From assembly GCA_022600695.1 (NCBI GenBank), contig JAHZJY010000245.1:1-6535 (forward strand): a stretch of 6,535 bases of DNA. Direction: 5' to 3'. Positions 1 to 5,754 of the stretch are shown piece by piece (the stretch's first letter is position 1; the number at the start of each line of letters is the position of its first letter). Made by a program: the position numbers and the translations under genes. A model generated the notes under the pieces. It saw nothing but the letters and a program-made list of their open reading frames with translations. It was not told the origin of the DNA and searched no databases. This DNA is from Actinomycetes bacterium (GTDB lineage: Bacteria > Actinomycetota > Actinomycetes > Mycobacteriales > Mycobacteriaceae).

Positions 1-17
1 CCGAAGGCAACTCCGAG

Positions 18-1292
18 TTAGGAGGCCTTCTTGGCGCCCCGAGCGGCACGCTTCGGGGTCTTCTTGGCGGAACCGTCGTCGTCGCCGGCCGAAGCGGCCG
101 GAGCCTCGACAGCAGCCGGAGCCTCAACCACGGCAGCCACACGTGCGCCACGCGCAGCGGCAGGAGCCTCAGCCGCGGCGGGAGCCTCGACCTCGGTCAC
201 CTCGGCGACAGCCGGAGCCTCAACCTCGGCCACCTCGGCGACAGCCGGAGCCTCGACAGCGGCCGGGGCCTCAACCTCGGCTACCGCAGCGGCGGCAGCC
301 GGGGCCGAAACCGCCGCGGCCGAGGACACCACCGGGGTGGTCAGGGCATCGGCGATGACCTTCACGCCAGCCTGGACCTCGGTCCGGATGCTGGGCACGA
401 AATTATCGGCGATGGCGGTCTCCAGCTCCGCTGGGGTGTTGGCCGCGATTGGACCGGTCTGCACGCCAGCGCCGATGGTGAGGTTCACCAGGGTGCCGGG
501 GATACCGGACGGGCCAAGCAGGCCGTCGACGAGGGCGTTCCAGGCGTTCTCAATGGGGGCAGAGGTGCCGAAGGCGTTGAAGAAGTTGTTGAACACCGTG
601 CCGACAGAGTCGCCGATCACCTGGATCTGGCGGAGGGTGGCCCCGAGCAGCGTCGGCACCAGCCCGATGGTGGCCTCAACCACTGCAGTCAGCCGGTTCA
701 CCACGCCGGTCAATACGAAGCCGCCCGCGTTCAGCAGAGTGCTCCCGACCTGGGAGACTGCCGTGAGCAGCGCCGTGATCGAGCCGGGGATGTCGAAGGC
801 GAGCAGGGCGGCGATCGAGTCCACGATGCCAGTGCCCAGCTGGACGCCGGCCAAGCCCACGGAGGTGGCGGTGGCGTTCAGGTACTCCGAGCCGTTGTAG
901 CCGAGCTGGCTGATGATCGGCAATGCATCATCGATGATCTGCGGGATCAAACCGACCGAGGAGTAACCGCCGGCCTGTGACAAGCCGAGCGCCCCGGGCC
1001 AAGCCAGAGCGCCGACAAGGCCCGTTCCAGCCTCAATACCCGAAAAGAACCAGCTAGTCGGGTCCAGCGGGTCGAGGTCGGCATTGAACAGGTAGGCGGA
1101 GGACTGGATGACGGTCTCGGACAGCTGAGCGAGCGGGCTGCTGAATGCGACCAGAGCGGCTTGGACCGCTGCCGGGGCCTGCACGGCCGGCAGGCTGAGG
1201 TGAGCGCTCGTGACCGGAGTCATGGCGATAGCGCTCGCCCCGACGACCGCAGCGCTACCCGCGATCAGCTGGGAACGAAGTGAGATTTGCAT
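18..1292 (-). CDS. Secreted mycobacterial protein of unknown function with Ala/Val/Glu/Pro repeat tail and basic C-terminus
   Basis: The 424-residue product has a clear export signal: Arg6 is followed by a hydrophobic stretch (about residues 8-25) and a plausible signal peptidase I site after Thr-Ser-Ala at 28-30. Residues 31-320 are rich in Gly, Ala, Leu, Val and Ile with few charges and no cysteine. Notable aromatic or acidic patches are DLDPLDPTSWFF (72-83) and GYNGSEYLNAT (131-141). Residues about 329-400 are low-complexity VEAPA/VAEV repeats. The tail ends with an acidic DDDG (403-406) and a Lys/Arg/Ala segment (410-423), reminiscent of the basic tails of mycobacterial HU-like proteins. 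The ATG start is preceded by a strong GGAGGAA ribosome binding site. I recall similar proteins in rapidly growing mycobacteria, sometimes labelled PE-PGRS-like or hypothetical, but there is no PE domain here. Export to the envelope or outside is an inference. Molecular function is unknown. Confidence 0.85.
   Translation of the reverse strand: MQISLRSQLIAGSAAVVGASAIAMTPVTSAHLSLPAVQAPAAVQAALVAFSSPLAQLSETVIQSSAYLFNADLDPLDPTSWFFSGIEAGTGLVGALAWPGALGLSQAGGYSSVGLIPQIIDDALPIISQLGYNGSEYLNATATSVGLAGVQLGTGIVDSIAALLAFDIPGSITALLTAVSQVGSTLLNAGGFVLTGVVNRLTAVVEATIGLVPTLLGATLRQIQVIGDSVGTVFNNFFNAFGTSAPIENAWNALVDGLLGPSGIPGTLVNLTIGAGVQTGPIAANTPAELETAIADNFVPSIRTEVQAGVKVIADALTTPVVSSAAAVSAPAAAAAVAEVEAPAAVEAPAVAEVAEVEAPAVAEVTEVEAPAAAEAPAAARGARVAAVVEAPAAVEAPAASAGDDDGSAKKTPKRAARGAKKAS
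181..246 (-). repeat. Two tandem 33-base units coding for VEAPA-type repeats
   Basis: Two adjacent 33-base units (181-213 and 214-246) differ at only two positions. They encode 11-residue units of the type VAEV(A/T)EVEAPA in the C-terminal tail of the secreted protein. Degenerate shorter versions of the same GGAGCCTC-containing unit extend on both sides, from about 105 to 300. The whole-codon unit length means that copy-number change would lengthen or shorten the tail without a frameshift. Confidence 0.8.
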
Positions 1293-1296
1293 TGGA

Positions 1297-1303
1297 TTCC
1301 TCC
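1297..1303 (-). promoter_or_regulatory. Strong ribosome binding site of the secreted-protein gene
   Basis: On the minus strand GGAGGAA lies four bases before the ATG at 1292-1290; its GGAGG core is six bases from the ATG. This fixes the start codon of the secreted protein, and the ATG is followed directly by the signal peptide. It contrasts with canA and oppB in the same window, which have no usable ribosome binding site. Confidence 0.8.
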
Positions 1304-1338
1304 GGTACGTGGGTCAATCGTCAAACACTGACTCGCTA

Positions 1339-1367
1339 ACAATAGCTGAGAATTAGCTGAGCGCAAA
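1339..1367 (-). promoter_or_regulatory. Probable SigA-type promoter of the secreted-protein gene
   Basis: On the minus strand a TATTGT hexamer (1344 down to 1339) fits the mycobacterial TAnnnT -10 pattern. Exactly 17 bases upstream is TTTGCG (1367 down to 1362), a weak -35 with three of six matches to TTGACA. A start about seven bases past the -10, near 1332, would give a leader of roughly 40 bases that includes the GGAGGAA site. The spacer contains a direct repeat of CTCAGCT. This was assigned by eye; other -10-like hexamers exist nearby. Confidence 0.45.
1344..1361 (-). repeat. Direct repeat CTCAGCT with 11-base period inside the promoter spacer
   Basis: On the minus strand CTCAGCT occurs at 1361-1355 and again at 1350-1344, separated by AATT, so the copies fall about one helical turn apart (period 11). 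They occupy the spacer between the proposed -35 and -10 boxes. The same heptamer forms part of a perfect ten-base palindrome at 1524-1533. This could be a binding site for a regulator, but no regulator is identified. Confidence 0.4.
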
Positions 1368-1381
1368 GCCCGCCTCCGGAA

Positions 1382-1393
1382 AAAGTACTTTTG
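1382..1393. promoter_or_regulatory. Perfect 12-base palindrome AAAAGTACTTTT upstream of the promoter
   Basis: A perfect 12-base palindrome, A/T-rich at both ends, sits in otherwise GC-rich DNA. Its centre is about 55 bases upstream of the inferred transcription start of the secreted-protein gene. The position suits an activator site or an UP-like element. No known operator is recognised, and function is inferred from symmetry and position only. Confidence 0.35.
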
Positions 1394-1461
1394 TGCGTGG
1401 CACCTCGTCGCCAGCCGGCCATCATGCGGGGAGAAATACCAGTTCAGGGCTATTTTCCTCG

Positions 1462-1497
1462 CGCCGGGCCCGCGTCGCGGCCGCAGCGGCCCCGGCG
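1462..1497 (-). terminator. GC-rich imperfect hairpin 3' of cysQ, possible terminator without U-tract
   Basis: CGCCGGGCC (1462-1470) can pair with GGCCCCGGCG (1488-1497) with one bulged base, and the 17-base loop contains the palindrome GCGGCCGC. It lies about 85 bases past the cysQ stop codon, where an end to the cysDNC-Q transcript is expected. On the minus strand the following bases are GAGGAAAATAGCC, so there is no run of T. At best it is a non-canonical terminator or an RNA 3'-end structure. Confidence 0.3.
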
Positions 1498-1581
1498 TGG
1501 CGAAGCTGATGTGCCCGAGTGTTCTCAGCTGAGATATCCCTGGGCCGCCGGCGGGTTCCCTGTGACCCTCCGGCAAGAACG

Positions 1582-2310
1582 TCACCCCAGGACGTCCAGA
1601 ACAGCCTCGGCGTACCGCGGCCGGCACACCAGCAGATCGGGCAGAAGCGGATCGGCCTGGTTGTAGCGCAGCGCGGTCCCGTCGATCCGCGAGGTGTGCA
1701 ACCCCGCGGCCCGCGCCACCGCGACCGGCGCCGCCGAGTCCCACTCGTATTGACCGCCCGCGTGGACGTAGATCTCGGCGCGGCCCGCCACCACGGCGGC
1801 CACCTTCGCGCCGGCCGACCCCATCGCGACCAGTTCCCCGCCGACCGCATCACGCACCCGCACCGCCACCGCCGGCGGCCGGGTGCGCGAGACGAGGATG
1901 CGCGGGGTGGCCGGGCCTTCGGGGGCGGCCGGCAGGGTCGGTGTGGCCAGGGTGACATTGCGGCCCGGTAACGCCACTGCCCCGGCGACCAGATCGCCGC
2001 GCTCCCACAATGCGACATGCACCGCCCAGTCGTCGCGGCCGGCTTCAGAGAACTCCCGGGTTCCGTCGAGTGGGTCGACGATCCACACCCGCTCCGAGCG
2101 CAACCGGACCGGGTCGTCAGCGCCCTCTTCGGACAGCACCGCGTCACCGGGCCGGACCCGCCCCAACTCCGCCATCAGAAAGTCATGCGATCGCTTGTCG
2201 CCCTCGTCCTTGCGCTGTGCGGCCGGGGCGTCTGCCAGCTCGGCACGCACCTCGAGCAGAAGCCGCCCGGCTTCGGTCGCCAGCCGGGCGGCCAGGTCGT
2301 GATCGCTCAC
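1582..2310 (-). CDS. cysQ: 3'(2'),5'-bisphosphate nucleotidase CysQ (PAP phosphatase)
   Basis: This 242-residue protein belongs to the inositol-monophosphatase-like, lithium-sensitive phosphatase superfamily. It is predicted to hydrolyse 3'-phosphoadenosine 5'-phosphate (PAP), and possibly PAPS, to AMP or APS plus phosphate in the cytoplasm. The metal-binding motifs are present: Glu61-Glu62 in LSEEGA, the signature WIVDPLDGTREF at 76-87 (Asp79, Asp82, Thr84), and QYEWDSAAP at 187-195 (Asp191). GSAGAK at 164-169 fits the substrate loop. Length is normal for CysQ (about 240-270). The start is GTG, because its first four bases GTGA overlap the TGA stop of cysNC and the frame further upstream merely runs antiparallel to cysNC coding sequence. 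No good ribosome binding site precedes it, so translational coupling is likely. Related phosphatases act on inositol phosphates or fructose-1,6-bisphosphate, but the operon context favours PAP. Confidence 0.9.
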   Translation of the reverse strand: MSDHDLAARLATEAGRLLLEVRAELADAPAAQRKDEGDKRSHDFLMAELGRVRPGDAVLSEEGADDPVRLRSERVWIVDPLDGTREFSEAGRDDWAVHVALWERGDLVAGAVALPGRNVTLATPTLPAAPEGPATPRILVSRTRPPAVAVRVRDAVGGELVAMGSAGAKVAAVVAGRAEIYVHAGGQYEWDSAAPVAVARAAGLHTSRIDGTALRYNQADPLLPDLLVCRPRYAEAVLDVLG

Positions 2311-4157
2311 GGCCGGGACACCAACAGGTCGATCACCTGCTGGGCGAGTTCGGCCGGGCTGCGCTCCGGAGTCAGCCGCAGATCCGGGTTCTTCGGCCGC
2401 TGATAGGGGCTGTCGATACCGGTGAAGTGGGTGATCTCGCCGCGGCGGGCCTTGGCGTACAGACCCTTGGGGTCGCGCCGCTCGCAGTCGGACAGCGGGG
2501 TGTCGACGAAGACCTCGAGGAACTCGATGCCGGCATCGGTGTGGACCTTGCGGGCCAGGGCACGATGTTCGGCGAGCGGGCTGATCGCCGGAACCAGCAC
2601 CGTGAGCCCGGCGTCGGCCATCAGGGTCGCGACGTGGGCCAGCCGACGCAGGTTCTCGGCACGGTCGGCCATCGAGAAGCCGAGGTCGGCGTTGAGGCCG
2701 TGCCGCAGGTTGTCGCCGTCGAGAATGTAGGCGGGACAACCGTTCTCGACCAGCATCCGCTCCGCCAGAACGGCGATGGAGGACTTGCCCGAACCGGACA
2801 ATCCGGTGAACCACACGGTGCGGCCCTTCGTCAGCCGGTCGCCGACCACGGATTGATGCCGGACGGTGTTCGGCGAGGACCCGCGGCTGGCCACCGGCAC
2901 GGTGTCGCGCACCATGCCGGCCGCGATGGTGACGTTGGTGTCCGGGTCGATGAGGATGAACGATCCGGTGGCCGTGTTGCGGGTGTATTCGTCGAGCAGC
3001 AGTGGCACCTGCGTCCGGAGGGTCACCCGGCCGAGTTCGTTGATCTTCAGGGCGGTGGCGCTCGTGTCGCGGTGCAGGGTGTTGACGTCGAGACGGTAGT
3101 TCAGCGAAGTGATGCGGGCGCGGGTGCTGCGGGTGGTCTGCTTGATGACATAGTCACGGCCGGGCTCCAGCGCCGCGCTGTCGGCCATCCAGCACACCGT
3201 CGCGTCGAATTCGGACGTGACCTCCGGCTGGTTCTGCGGCCGGGCCAGCATGTCCCCGCGGGAGATGTCGATATCGTCGGCCAGCGTGATCGAGACGGCC
3301 ATCGGCGGAAAGGCTTCCGCGACCGCCCCCTCGGGTCCGTTGATCGCGGTGATCCGGCTGGTCTTCCCGCTGGGCAGCACCACCACCTCGTCGTCGGGCC
3401 GCAGGATTCCGCTGGCGACGGTGCCCGCATAACTCCGATGGTCGGCATGCTCGCGGGTCTGCGGACGGATGACGTACTGGACCGGGAATCGGGCGTCGAG
3501 GAGGTTCCGGTCCCCGGCGATGTAGACGTCCTCGAGGTGGCTCAACAGCGGCGGCCCCTCGAACCACGGGGTACGGGCCGACTTGGTCACCACGTTGTCC
3601 CCACCCAGCGCCGATATCGGGATGGTGGTGACATCGTGGATATCCAACCGGGCGGCAAAAGCGTGAAACTCGTCGCGGATCCAGTTGAACCGCTCCTGGT
3701 CCCAGTCGATGAGATCCATCTTGTTGACGGCGAGCACGATGTGCTGGACTCCCAGCAGCGAGGCGAGGAACGCGTGCCGGCGGGACTGCTCCAGCAGACC
3801 GTTGCGGGCATCGACGAGCACGATCACCAGTTGTGCGGTGGAGGCGCCGGTGACCATGTTGCGGGTGTACTGGATGTGCCCCGGGGTGTCGGCGATGATG
3901 AACTTCCGCCTGGCCGTGGCGAAGTAGCGATACGCCACGTCGATGGTGATGCCCTGTTCGCGTTCCGACCGCAGCCCGTCGGTGACCAGCGCCAGGTCGG
4001 TGTAGTCGTTGCCGCGCTCCCGCGAGGTGCGCTCCACGGCGGCCAGTTGGTCCTCCATGACGGCCTTGGAGTCATACAGCAGCCGGCCGATCAGGGTTGA
4101 TTTACCGTCGTCGACGGAGCCGGCGGTCGCGAGGCGCAGCAGGGTGGTCTCACTCAT
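2307..4157 (-). CDS. cysNC: Bifunctional sulfate adenylyltransferase subunit 1 / APS kinase (CysN-CysC fusion)
   Basis: The 616-residue protein is a natural fusion. The N-terminal EF-Tu-like GTPase (CysN, about 1-430) couples GTP hydrolysis to APS synthesis by CysD. The C-terminal APS kinase (CysC, about 440-616) makes PAPS from APS and ATP. GTPase motifs are G1 GSVDDGKST (13-21), Thr71 in GITID, G3 DTPGH (90-94) and G4 NKMD (145-148); beta-barrel domains follow from about 220. The kinase has a P-loop GLSGSGKSS (452-460), DGDNLRHGLN (480-489), ISPLAEHR (525-532) and GLYAKARRGEI (565-575). Length agrees with the mycobacterial fusion (about 615). The ATG at 4157 was chosen because it overlaps the cysD stop (TGATG) and opens with MSETTLLRLATAGSVDDGKS, typical of CysN; GGGAGGGG lies just upstream. 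Extending the frame to 4301 would only add residues antiparallel in sense to cysD. Confidence 0.97.
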   Translation of the reverse strand: MSETTLLRLATAGSVDDGKSTLIGRLLYDSKAVMEDQLAAVERTSRERGNDYTDLALVTDGLRSEREQGITIDVAYRYFATARRKFIIADTPGHIQYTRNMVTGASTAQLVIVLVDARNGLLEQSRRHAFLASLLGVQHIVLAVNKMDLIDWDQERFNWIRDEFHAFAARLDIHDVTTIPISALGGDNVVTKSARTPWFEGPPLLSHLEDVYIAGDRNLLDARFPVQYVIRPQTREHADHRSYAGTVASGILRPDDEVVVLPSGKTSRITAINGPEGAVAEAFPPMAVSITLADDIDISRGDMLARPQNQPEVTSEFDATVCWMADSAALEPGRDYVIKQTTRSTRARITSLNYRLDVNTLHRDTSATALKINELGRVTLRTQVPLLLDEYTRNTATGSFILIDPDTNVTIAAGMVRDTVPVASRGSSPNTVRHQSVVGDRLTKGRTVWFTGLSGSGKSSIAVLAERMLVENGCPAYILDGDNLRHGLNADLGFSMADRAENLRRLAHVATLMADAGLTVLVPAISPLAEHRALARKVHTDAGIEFLEVFVDTPLSDCERRDPKGLYAKARRGEITHFTGIDSPYQRPKNPDLRLTPERSPAELAQQVIDLLVSRP

Positions 4158-5086
4158 CAGAAGTACCCCTCCCGCTTGCGGTCTTCCATGCCGGCCTCGG
4201 AGATGCGATCGTCGGCGCGGGTGGCGCCGCGTTCGGTGAGCCGCGACACCGCGGTCTCGGCGATCACCTCCTCGACGCTGGCGGCCTCGGACTCCACGCA
4301 TCCGGTGCAGGTGACGTCACCGACGGTGCGGAACCGCACCGAGGTCTCGAACACCTCCTCGCCGGCACCCGGTTGCAGGAACTCGTGGACGGCCAGCAGC
4401 ATGCCGTCGCGGCGGAAAACCGGGCGTCGGTGCGCGTAGTAGATGGCCGGCAGACCGATGCCCTCCTCGCCGATATAGGCCCAGATGTCGTACTCGGTCC
4501 AGTTCGACAGCGGGAATACCCGGATGTGCTCACCCTTGCGGTGCCGGCCGTTGTAGAGGTTCCACAGCTCGGGCCGCTGGGACTTGGGGTCCCACTGACC
4601 GAACTCGTCCCGGAAGCTGAACACCCGCTCCTTGGCCCGGGCCTTCTCCTCGTCGCGCCGGGCACCGCCGAAGGCGGCGTCGAAGCGGTTCTCGGCGATA
4701 CCGCGCAATAACGTCACGGTCTGCAAGGGGTTGCGTGACGGCCCGTTGTCGATCACCCGGCCGGCGTCGATATCGTCCTGCACGGTGGCCACCACCAGTC
4801 GCAGGCCGTGTCGGCCGACCAGTTCGTCGCGGGTGGCGATGACCTCATCGAAGTTGTGGCCGGTGTCGACGTGCATCACCGGGAACGGCAACCGGGCGGG
4901 CGCGAAGGCCTTGATCGCCAGGTGCAGCATGACGATCGAGTCCTTGCCGCCGGAGAACAGCAGAACCGGACGTTCGAACTCGGCGGCGACCTCGCGGATG
5001 ATGTGGATCGCCTCGGCCTCCAGCGACCGAAGTTGACTCAGCTCGTATTGCCCCGGCCTGGGGCGCTGCAGGACCTGCTCGGACAT
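4157..5086 (-). CDS. cysD: Sulfate adenylyltransferase subunit 2 (ATP sulfurylase catalytic subunit)
   Basis: This 309-residue protein is the catalytic ATP sulfurylase subunit. With the CysN GTPase it converts sulfate and ATP to adenosine 5'-phosphosulfate and pyrophosphate, the first step of sulfate assimilation in the cytoplasm. It belongs to the adenine-nucleotide alpha-hydrolase (PP-loop) family. Visible motifs are the PP-loop SGGKDS (45-50), MHVDTGHNF (71-79), GGARRDEEKARAKERVFSFRD-type region (140-160), FPLSNWTEYDIW (191-202), VTCTGC (258-263), and the conserved end KREGYF (304-309). Length matches the family (about 300). ATG is preceded by GAGG with five bases of spacing. The stop codon shares one base with the cysNC start, so stoichiometric coupled translation is likely. 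A dedicated promoter is proposed in the gap before it. Confidence 0.97.
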   Translation of the reverse strand: MSEQVLQRPRPGQYELSQLRSLEAEAIHIIREVAAEFERPVLLFSGGKDSIVMLHLAIKAFAPARLPFPVMHVDTGHNFDEVIATRDELVGRHGLRLVVATVQDDIDAGRVIDNGPSRNPLQTVTLLRGIAENRFDAAFGGARRDEEKARAKERVFSFRDEFGQWDPKSQRPELWNLYNGRHRKGEHIRVFPLSNWTEYDIWAYIGEEGIGLPAIYYAHRRPVFRRDGMLLAVHEFLQPGAGEEVFETSVRFRTVGDVTCTGCVESEAASVEEVIAETAVSRLTERGATRADDRISEAGMEDRKREGYF

Positions 5087-5091
5087 GTAAT

Positions 5092-5095
5092 CCTC
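5092..5095 (-). promoter_or_regulatory. Ribosome binding site of cysD
   Basis: On the minus strand GAGG is five bases upstream of the cysD ATG. It is short but well spaced. It implies a leadered transcript, consistent with the proposed promoter about 44 bases further upstream and in contrast to the leaderless canA gene. Confidence 0.6.
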
Positions 5096-5130
5096 GTAAA
5101 GATGGTTGGTTTAACCAGATTTACCGGTTT

Positions 5131-5175
5131 ACAGTGACGGTAACGAGTGCGACCGGCAGGTGTCAATGTCACTGT
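5131..5175. repeat. Eight-base inverted repeat bracketing the cysD promoter
   Basis: ACAGTGAC at 5131-5138 and its exact reverse complement GTCACTGT at 5168-5175 lie on the two sides of the proposed promoter. One touches the -10 and start site; the other sits immediately upstream of the -35. Centre-to-centre distance is 37 bases. A second, shorter inverted pair, TTACCG (5121-5126) with CGGTAA (5138-5143), also covers the -10. On the minus strand the -35 is the last of three GACA hexamer-period repeats (GCGACA, GTGACA, TTGACA; 5178 to 5161). The arrangement looks like an operator, but no regulator gene is in the window. Confidence 0.4.
5137..5166 (-). promoter_or_regulatory. Probable promoter of the cysD-cysNC-cysQ operon
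   Basis: A perfect -35 hexamer TTGACA (minus strand 5166 down to 5161) is followed after 18 bases by TACCGT (5142 down to 5137), which fits the mycobacterial TAnnnT -10 pattern. Transcription would begin near 5130, giving a leader of about 44 bases before cysD. The promoter lies in the gap behind canA, so the cys genes can be transcribed without canA. Inverted repeats overlap both ends of this promoter (see separate entry), which suggests regulation, plausibly by sulfur status. Confidence 0.55.
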
Positions 5176-5207
5176 CGCCCCCGAAAGCCCCCCGGACTCC
5201 TCGTCGC

Positions 5208-5699
5208 CTACCGAATCACCTCGTGCACTTTTCCCGTCGCGACGTCGAAGACGAAACCACGCAGCGAGGTGTGTTTGGTGACGAACGGGCTGGCCTCGAT
5301 GCGCCGCAGCGACTGGCGAACGTCCTCCTCGATATCGGCGAAGGACTCAGCCGCCCACTCCGGCTTGATCCCGGTCTCGGCCTGGATATCGCGTTTGAAG
5401 TCGTCGTCGGTGAAGGTCAACATCCCGCAGTCGGTGTGGTGGATGAGGATGATCTCGCGGGTGCCGAGCAGTCGCTGGCTGATGGCCAGGGAACGGATCT
5501 CGTCATCGGTGACCACTCCGCCGGCGTTGCGGATCACATGCGCCTCCCCCTCGCGTAACCCGAGAATCCGGTAGACGTCCATCCGGGCGTCCATACAGGC
5601 CACGACGGCCACATTCCTGCTCGGCGGCAGCGGCAGCGGGCCGGAGAAGGTCTTGGCGTACTCGGCGTTGTTGGCCAGGTATTCATCTGTGACGCTCAT
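5208..5699 (-). CDS. canA: Beta-class carbonic anhydrase (Rv1284/CanA type)
   Basis: The 163-residue zinc enzyme interconverts CO2 and bicarbonate in the cytoplasm. The beta-class metal site is complete: Cys35 and Asp37 with Arg39 in VACMDARMD (33-41), then His88 and Cys91 in HHTDCGML (87-94). VIRNAGG (55-61), the glycine-rich loop of the family, is present. These residues and the length agree with what I know of M. tuberculosis Rv1284, as does the position between oppB and cysD. The ATG at 5699 is chosen because a TACGAT -10 element sits seven bases before it, typical of a leaderless mRNA; the frame upstream to 5846 would run through a long inverted repeat and looks unlike protein. The stop is TAG. 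Its link to sulfate activation is conserved by position, but the biochemical reason is unclear. Confidence 0.95.
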   Translation of the reverse strand: MSVTDEYLANNAEYAKTFSGPLPLPPSRNVAVVACMDARMDVYRILGLREGEAHVIRNAGGVVTDDEIRSLAISQRLLGTREIILIHHTDCGMLTFTDDDFKRDIQAETGIKPEWAAESFADIEEDVRQSLRRIEASPFVTKHTSLRGFVFDVATGKVHEVIR

Positions 5700-5706
5700 G
5701 CAGCGG

Positions 5707-5712
5707 ATCGTA
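5707..5712 (-). promoter_or_regulatory. Leaderless-type -10 element of canA (TACGAT)
   Basis: On the minus strand TACGAT (5712 down to 5707) fits TAnnnT and is followed by seven bases and then the ATG of canA. Transcription would therefore start at or next to the A of the start codon. No Shine-Dalgarno sequence is visible before this ATG, which supports a leaderless message. No clear -35 is seen, as is common for mycobacterial promoters. Confidence 0.6.
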
Positions 5713-5754
5713 GTGGTGCCTCGCCCACGGCAGTCCGGGCAGCTACCGGGCGGA

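Larger units (their letters stand above)
1293..1581. other. Intergenic region between cysQ and the secreted-protein gene
   Basis: This 289-base stretch has no convincing gene. It carries the ribosome binding site, proposed promoter, CTCAGCT repeats, 12-base palindrome and GC-rich hairpin listed separately, and a perfect ten-base palindrome CTCAGCTGAG at 1524-1533. The combination suggests that the cysQ transcript ends here and the secreted-protein gene is transcribed from its own promoter. Confidence 0.6.

Noticed and set aside
120..300. Possible CRISPR-like array because of regular repeats
   Set aside because: The units are contiguous, in frame with the secreted protein and have no unique spacers, so they are coding tandem repeats.
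31..900. Plus-strand open frame rich in Ala/Ser/Thr opposite the secreted-protein gene
   Set aside because: The minus strand has a signal peptide, a strong ribosome binding site and a coherent domain layout. The plus-strand frame is low-complexity antisense of the repeat tail and lacks comparable start signals.
1391..1666. Small plus-strand frame of 91 codons, and a 29-codon minus-strand frame near 1425-1337, in the intergenic gap
   Set aside because: Both have arbitrary composition and no convincing ribosome binding site. The first runs into the cysQ antisense, and the second would read through the proposed promoter.
2311..2814. Upstream extension of the cysQ frame
   Set aside because: The extra residues are Arg/Pro/Gly-rich out-of-frame reading of the APS kinase domain. 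The GTG at 2310 gives a normal-length CysQ and a typical GTGA overlap.
2010..4100. Open frame of 696 codons on the plus strand
   Set aside because: It lies wholly antisense to cysNC and cysQ, whose motifs are unmistakable. Its length is a by-product of GC-rich third positions, and the product is Gly/Arg/Val/Asp-rich with no recognisable motif.
4158..4301. Upstream extension of the cysNC frame by 48 codons
   Set aside because: It is out-of-frame reading of the cysD 3' end, Arg/Gly-rich, and the ATG at 4157 starts exactly at the conserved CysN N-terminus.
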